Of a stretch of DNA of 64,000 nt, positions 58,997 through 64,000 are shown piece by piece. Position numbers and translations under genes: made by a program. The stretch is from Pogonophryne albipinna (Eukaryota > Chordata > Actinopteri > Perciformes > Artedidraconidae), in assembly GCA_028583405.1 (NCBI GenBank), contig JAPTMU010000115.1, positions 114,501-178,500 on the forward strand, given 5' to 3'. The notes below the pieces were generated by a model. The model was given only the letters and a program-made list of their open reading frames with translations. It searched no databases and was not told the DNA's origin. Each line of letters starts with the position of its first letter. Positions within the stretch are counted from its first letter, which is position 1.

Positions 58997-59866
58997 GGAA
59001 AATAACCTGAAGACGACAACATTTCATACCGTCCTGTCTGGGATCAATGACAGAAATAATTACATTAAATTATACGTAATAAAAGCTATTAGGTACTGCA
59101 GTTTACCCGTTAAAGCTTTTAGTTTTCGTTCAACTTCCAATCAATCCAAAGCACTGAAAAACTAAGTTTCCTGACGTGCCAACATTAAAGACAATTCTCT
59201 ATTAGATGCTATACATAATGAACTCCACTCGAATATAATGTATGTATTTTAAAAAGGTAAACTTCATTATTTTTCAACCCCAAATTTATAATTGGTTCAG
59301 TATTGAGTGAGAGTTACCGTTCAAATGTTTATTTCAGGGTATCTTTGCTCTAAAGAGCCCCCATTATGCTTTTTGTTGCTTTCATAATACTGGACTCATT
59401 TCAAAAACTGTTTCCCCAAAAGACATGGGACACTGTTCAGGAAAAATACTGAAGTTTCTCTTTAGAAGAGTAATGACTGCTTGGGGACCAAATTACATTT
59501 TGCAAGTGTTTGCACTGAAACAGATATTTTATGAATAAATCATGATTTATATCCTTTCCGTCTTGAAGGAGCATTTCTTTCCATTGCATTTTAAATATTT
59601 AGGTCTACGGAAATTTTGTAAAAGAAAACCCTAAATACAGATTCTATAAGTTCTGTCCACTGGTCTAAAAGATGACATGTTATTGAACAAAAAGAATCCA
59701 AGTTTGACTAATGGATTAAAAAAAACTGATGTTTTACCAGCAGTTCCATCACATTTGAATATTAAGGACATTTTAAAGCAGAAATACACTAATAGTATAA
59801 GATGCTCTAAAATCAAACGTTTTGATATTTGGAAAAGAAAACAGATTTATTAATGAAAGTTTTATT
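58997..59866. other. Convergent 3' spacer with only the fdxr stop and 3' UTR
   Basis: Starts with the last bases of the fdxr coding region (GGAAAATAA) and then follows the standard spacer. No fdxr exon precedes it. It ends at the polyadenylation signal of gene 8. Confidence 0.7.
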
Positions 59867-62545
59867 TTATGGCAAAGATAAAAGCTCGATAATCGCTGTC
59901 TCGTTGACCCTGTCGTGGCGAACGTTATCCGTCCCGTTGACCCCGTCGTGGCGAACGTTATCCGTCCCGTTGACCCCGTCGTGGCGAACGTTATCCGTCT
60001 CGTTGATCCCGTCGTGGCGAACGGTATCCGTCTCGTTGATCCCGTCGTGGCGAACGGAATCCGTCTCGTTGATCCCGTCGTGGCGAACGGTATCCGTCTC
60101 GTTGACCCCGTCGTGGCGAACGGTATCCGTCTCTTTGACACCGTCGTGGCGAACGTTATCCGTCTCGTTGATCCCGTCGTGGCGAACGGTATCCGTCTCG
60201 TTGACCCCGTCGTGGCGAACGTTATCCGTCTCGTTGATCCCGTCGTGGCGAACGTTATCCGTCTCGTTGATCCCGTCGTGGCGAACGGTATCCTTCTCGT
60301 TGACCCAGTCGTGGCGAACGTTATCCGTCTCGTTGACCCAGTCGTTTCGAACGTTATCCGTCTCGTTGATCCCGTCGTGGCGAACGTTATCCGTCTCGTT
60401 GACCCAGTCGTTTCGAACGTTATCCGTCTCGTTGATCCCGTCGTGGCAAACGTTATCCGTCTCGTTGATCCCGTCGTGGCGAACGGTATCCGTCTCGTTG
60501 ATCCCGTCGTGGCGAACGGTATCCGTCTCGTTGACCCAATCGTGGCGACCGGTATCCGTCTCGTTGATCCAGTCGTGGCGAACGTTATCCGTCTCGTTGA
60601 CCCCGTCGTGGCGAACGTTATCCGTCTCGTTGAACCCGTCGTGGCGAACGTTATCCGTCTCGTTGACCCCGTCGTGGCGAACGTTATAAGTCTCGTTTAC
60701 CCCGTCGTTTCGAACGTTTTCCGTCTCGTTGACCCAGTCGTGGCGAACGTTATAAGTCTCGTTTACCCCGTCGTTTCGAAAGTTTTCCGTCTCGTTGACC
60801 CAGTCGTGGCGAACGTTATACGTCTCGTTTACCCCGTCGTTTCGAACGTTATCCGTCTCGTTGACCCAGTCGTGGCGAACGTTATACGTCTCGTTTACCC
60901 CGTCGTGTCGAACGTTTTCCGTCTCGTTGACCCCGTCGTGGCGAACGTTATACGTCTCGTTTACCCCGTCGTGTCGAACGTTTTCCGTCTCGTTGACCCC
61001 GTCGTGGCGAACGTTATACGTCTCGTTTACCCCGTCGTTTCGAACGTTTTCCGTCTCGTTGACCCAGTCGTGGCGAACGTTATACATCTCGTTTACCCCG
61101 TCGTTTCGAACGTTATCCGTCTCGTTGACCCAGTCGTGGCGAACGTTATACGTCTCGTTTACCCCGTCGTTTCGAACGTTTTCCGTCTCGTTGACCCCGT
61201 CGTGGCGAACGTTATCCGTCTCGTTGAACCCGTCGTGGCGAACGTTATCCGTCTCGTTGACCCCGTCGTGGCGAACGTTATCCGTCTCGTTGACCCAGTC
61301 GTTTCGAACGTTATCCGTCTCGTTGACCCAGTCGTGGCGAACGTTATCCGTCTCGTTGATCCCGTCGTGGCGAACGGTATCCGTCTCGTTGATCCAGTCG
61401 TGGCGAACGGTATCCGTCTCGTTGACCCAGTCGTGGCGAACGGTATCCGTCTCGTTGACCCAGTCGTGGCGAACGGTATCCGTCTCGTTGACCCAGTCGT
61501 GGCGAACGGTATCCGTCTCGTTGACCCAGTCGTGGCGAACGGTATCCGTCTCGTTGAACCCGTCGTGGCGAACGTTATCCGTCTCGTTGAACCCATCGTG
61601 GCGAACGTTATCTGTCTCGTTGATCCAGTCGTGGCGAACGTTCTCCGTCTTGTTGATCCAGTCGTGGCGAACTTTCTGGTGACGTGTCGCCTCAGCTTCC
61701 ACTTCGTTTGTCTCCAGTTGAACTGAAACAAATACCTTTCATTAAAAACTTTACAGAAATGTAATTAATTTTTGCTTCAAGACTCTGATCCTGTATTTTT
61801 TTTTTTTGTGAAAAAAGGCCATTTCATCGTGACGTCTGTAGTCAACAGATTATAGAAGACTACAATTACCATGGCACCTTCCTCTAAAAGTCTAAAGTGA
61901 CAGAGATGGGCAACCTTTTTTGAACCGCTCAATTACCCTTTAAGTTATCAAGTTATACAAGCCTTAACAAAACAGCTTTTGGTAATCTGTTGTAGTTTAA
62001 TTTTAAATAAATCATTTTGAAAATGTTTTTAAAGTTACTAAAACTGTGAGGTAAATTAAGTTAGGTGGCAATATTTCCCCTTTATACCTGTACTCGATTA
62101 CAATTGTTTTTAAAATGGCAAAGTACCTCAAAAGTGTTTTTAATATAGCATCTGTTGACTTTAACTTATCCCATGAAGATAAGTAAAAGAGAAAAGACAT
62201 GACTCACCTTGGCCAGCGTCTCGCTCCAACATGGACTCCATCGACTGGAAAAGTTGAAAGGCTTTTTCTAAGGAGATCTCATTGGGAGACAGATCTGTAG
62301 GACACAGTATAATTAAAGGTTAGTGTCAGACAGAGAGAAGAAACACTGCATAAAATCAAATGTTTTCAACTCTCAGTTTCCTCTGCAGCTTATATTCACC
62401 AGCTGGAAAACCAGAGACTGTGGACAGGAAACATGCTATTAAATCAAACATTATTCCTTCATCTTCAAAACAATTATCAAAGAGGGTAAATACCTCTGGC
62501 CAGACAAACAGTCAGCACACAGACGAGCATCCAAACAGCTGCCAT
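59867..62545 (-). CDS. Secreted N-glycosylated 11-residue-repeat protein, gene 8 (hyosophorin-like)
   Basis: Exon 1 is 62494-62545, exon 2 62208-62294, exon 3 59867-61722, giving 1995 nt (664 residues) and 54 repeat units. The centre (about 60690-61190) is a 22-residue higher-order repeat: one 11-mer with Y in the D column (NETYNVRHD) alternates with one having E (NETENVRND), about seven to eight times. This is the only member with this pattern. The head reads MEAEATRHQK and the tail AIIELLSLP. The frame is intact. Upstream it shares the THAP-repeat flank with gene 6. Confidence 0.85.
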
Positions 62546-62587
62546 CTCTGCAGTTTTCCAAGAGAGTGTTGCCTGAGCACCAGCCAG

Positions 62588-62594
62588 CTTTAAA
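62588..62594 (-). promoter_or_regulatory. TATA-like box of gene 8
   Basis: TTTAAAG at the conserved distance from the ATG at 62545. Confidence 0.5.
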
Positions 62595-62799
62595 GGAGGG
62601 AAACCTCCAGCAGCTGCTACTGATCAGCACTGATTGTCTCTCTGCACAGAGGAAAACACCATTTATCTGAGATTAAACTCTGAGAATGAGGAGTTTTTCA
62701 TGGAGCTTGTTGTGCATTTATGATTAGTAGAGACCATCATTTGAAATTCACATTAAATATTCATATATTGTTTTTTTTAAATTTTCTCCCTTTTACAGC

Positions 62800-63804
62800 A
62801 ACCCTGTCTCCTAAAAATTACGTTCCCACAGAACTAAACTGCATTCTCAATTACGTTTAGCTAGAAACGTATTTTCTCCCACGTTACGTTTCTTTTGAAC
62901 GTATCTCAAATACGTTTATTTTCTACATATCTTCTAGAAACATGTTTTCTCCCACGTTACGTTCGTTATGAACGTATCTTAAATATGTTTATTTTCTACA
63001 TATCTTTACCATTTGTTGTCTTGCTTATAATAATGATAATAGTCATTTATAAATATCATTTTAGAGCACACATTTGAAATCAGTAGGCGAGGCTGTAATT
63101 TCTCCAGCTGTTACTCTCATGAGCGAGGCAGAAAATAATAGTTTTTAACATGCCAAAAAGCTGCTGTGTCGTTTATTGCACCTCAAACATTAAAACAAAT
63201 CCAGAGTTACTGTTTCTGTACTTCCTCTAAGAACAAAGGACAGTAACAGAAGATCTCTGTGACTTCAGGCTTGATCTCCGTTCAAATGACAGCGTTGGTT
63301 TCCCCAAAAGTGGGCGGGGCTGTAAAGTGACGTAGATTTTACTATCATCTATTATTCAAAACCATTCTTTTTATTCTAACGTAAATTACATGCCAGTGTT
63401 TTATCTTTTTATTTATTTGTTTTTATTTTAAATCGTATAATGTCGGACTTGTTTTCCCGTCTGTGAGGAAAAGAAATGGCTCAGAGCCTCAAAATACTGA
63501 AATCTGTATTTTTGAAAATCTTTTTTTCCTTCTAATTTGTTATTCTTTTCTAAATAACACACTGTTATTTACTCAACAATAACACACAATTATCCTTGTT
63601 TTTATTTATTCGTTTAATTCTATAATCTTGGGCTTTTTAGCCGTAAATAAAGTCACCGGAAACAGACGGGACATTTCGAGCGATACACACCACAAACCCA
63701 CTGAACAGATTACCCAAGATCCTCAGCTTGAAGCTCGTTGATTGGATGTTTTAGCCGCAATGCATGTTGGGATATGATGTTAATGCGATATGATATCCGA
63801 AAAA
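62800..63804 (+). mobile_element. THAP-containing dispersed repeat, copy 3
   Basis: Colinear with 45167-46182 and in the same position relative to the neighbouring glycoprotein gene, so it arose by segmental duplication rather than new insertion. The THAP fragment (from 63150) is more decayed: an extra T before the ATG and a deletion near 63210 break its frame. Confidence 0.6.
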
Positions 63805-64000
63805 ATAAATAAATAATAATAATACTTTATTCCGAGTGTTCTTGCTTTTCTCTTTGGAAGTCATCACATAACGGCATTGTAATACACGGTTCGGCTGCAT
63901 TAAATATGACACATCTGCCGTAGTTCTTTATTTATAGAGCCCTGATCAGAAGACTTCTGGACAAACAGGAGAACTACCGCCAAAACTGAATATGTGACGT
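63805..64000. other. Unit flank at the window end
   Basis: Matches about 46183-46382. The duplicated unit evidently continues beyond the window. Confidence 0.5.

Noticed and set aside
674..62545. Antifreeze glycoprotein or mucin genes
   Set aside because: Antifreeze glycoproteins are Ala-Ala-Thr repeats with O-glycans, and mucins are Ser/Thr/Pro-rich. Here each unit has a single N-x-T sequon in a charged context.

Overview
The window is eukaryotic, most likely a teleost fish. Genes are split by GT-AG introns, coding density is low, and retrotransposons, a tRNA-derived SINE, an 18S rDNA fragment and terminal ferredoxin reductase exons are present. No species can be named from the sequence. 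All readings and counts below were made by eye.

The core is a tandem array of secreted repeat-glycoprotein genes on the minus strand. Each has a signal-peptide exon (17 residues, MAAVWMLVCVLTVCLAR), an 87-bp second exon, and a large repeat exon. Six genes (7043-10215, 13199-15842, 22680-25059, 28842-37480, 42168-44913, 59867-62545) carry 29 to 78 copies of an 11-residue repeat of the form NVRHDG(V/I/F)NETD. A seventh (674-3307) carries about 22 copies of VQQNNGT(TGG). An eighth (57852-58996) is a truncated copy of the seventh. Nearly every repeat holds one N-glycosylation sequon (NET or NGT). All seven complete genes stay in frame through every splice junction and repeat. A signal peptide followed by dozens of near-identical N-glycopeptides is the architecture of hyosophorin, the cortical-alveolus glycoprotein of fish eggs; that identity is an inference from architecture.

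Between the glycoprotein genes, on the plus strand, lie five copies of the last two exons of ferredoxin (adrenodoxin) reductase, fdxr. A 57-bp minisatellite of about 5 to 25 copies fills most of the intron. The basic duplication unit (about 6 kb) is therefore one glycoprotein gene plus the 3' end of fdxr, with tail-to-tail 3' ends about 860 bp apart. A larger duplication is also visible: bases 1 to about 1818 recur at 57179-58996.

The array is riddled with insertions whose borders can be read by comparing units: a solo LTR (14377-15163), an L2/CR1-like LINE (17937-22037), a 5.15-kb rDNA-derived block (32104-37253), a TTAA-flanked DNA transposon (39559-41487), a small MITE-like element (47152-47516), and a 6.84-kb retrovirus-like LTR element without coding capacity (47961-54804). 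Copies of a THAP-domain repeat lie at 45167-46182, 55500-56002 (inverted) and 62800-63804. None of them breaks a coding exon of a glycoprotein gene.
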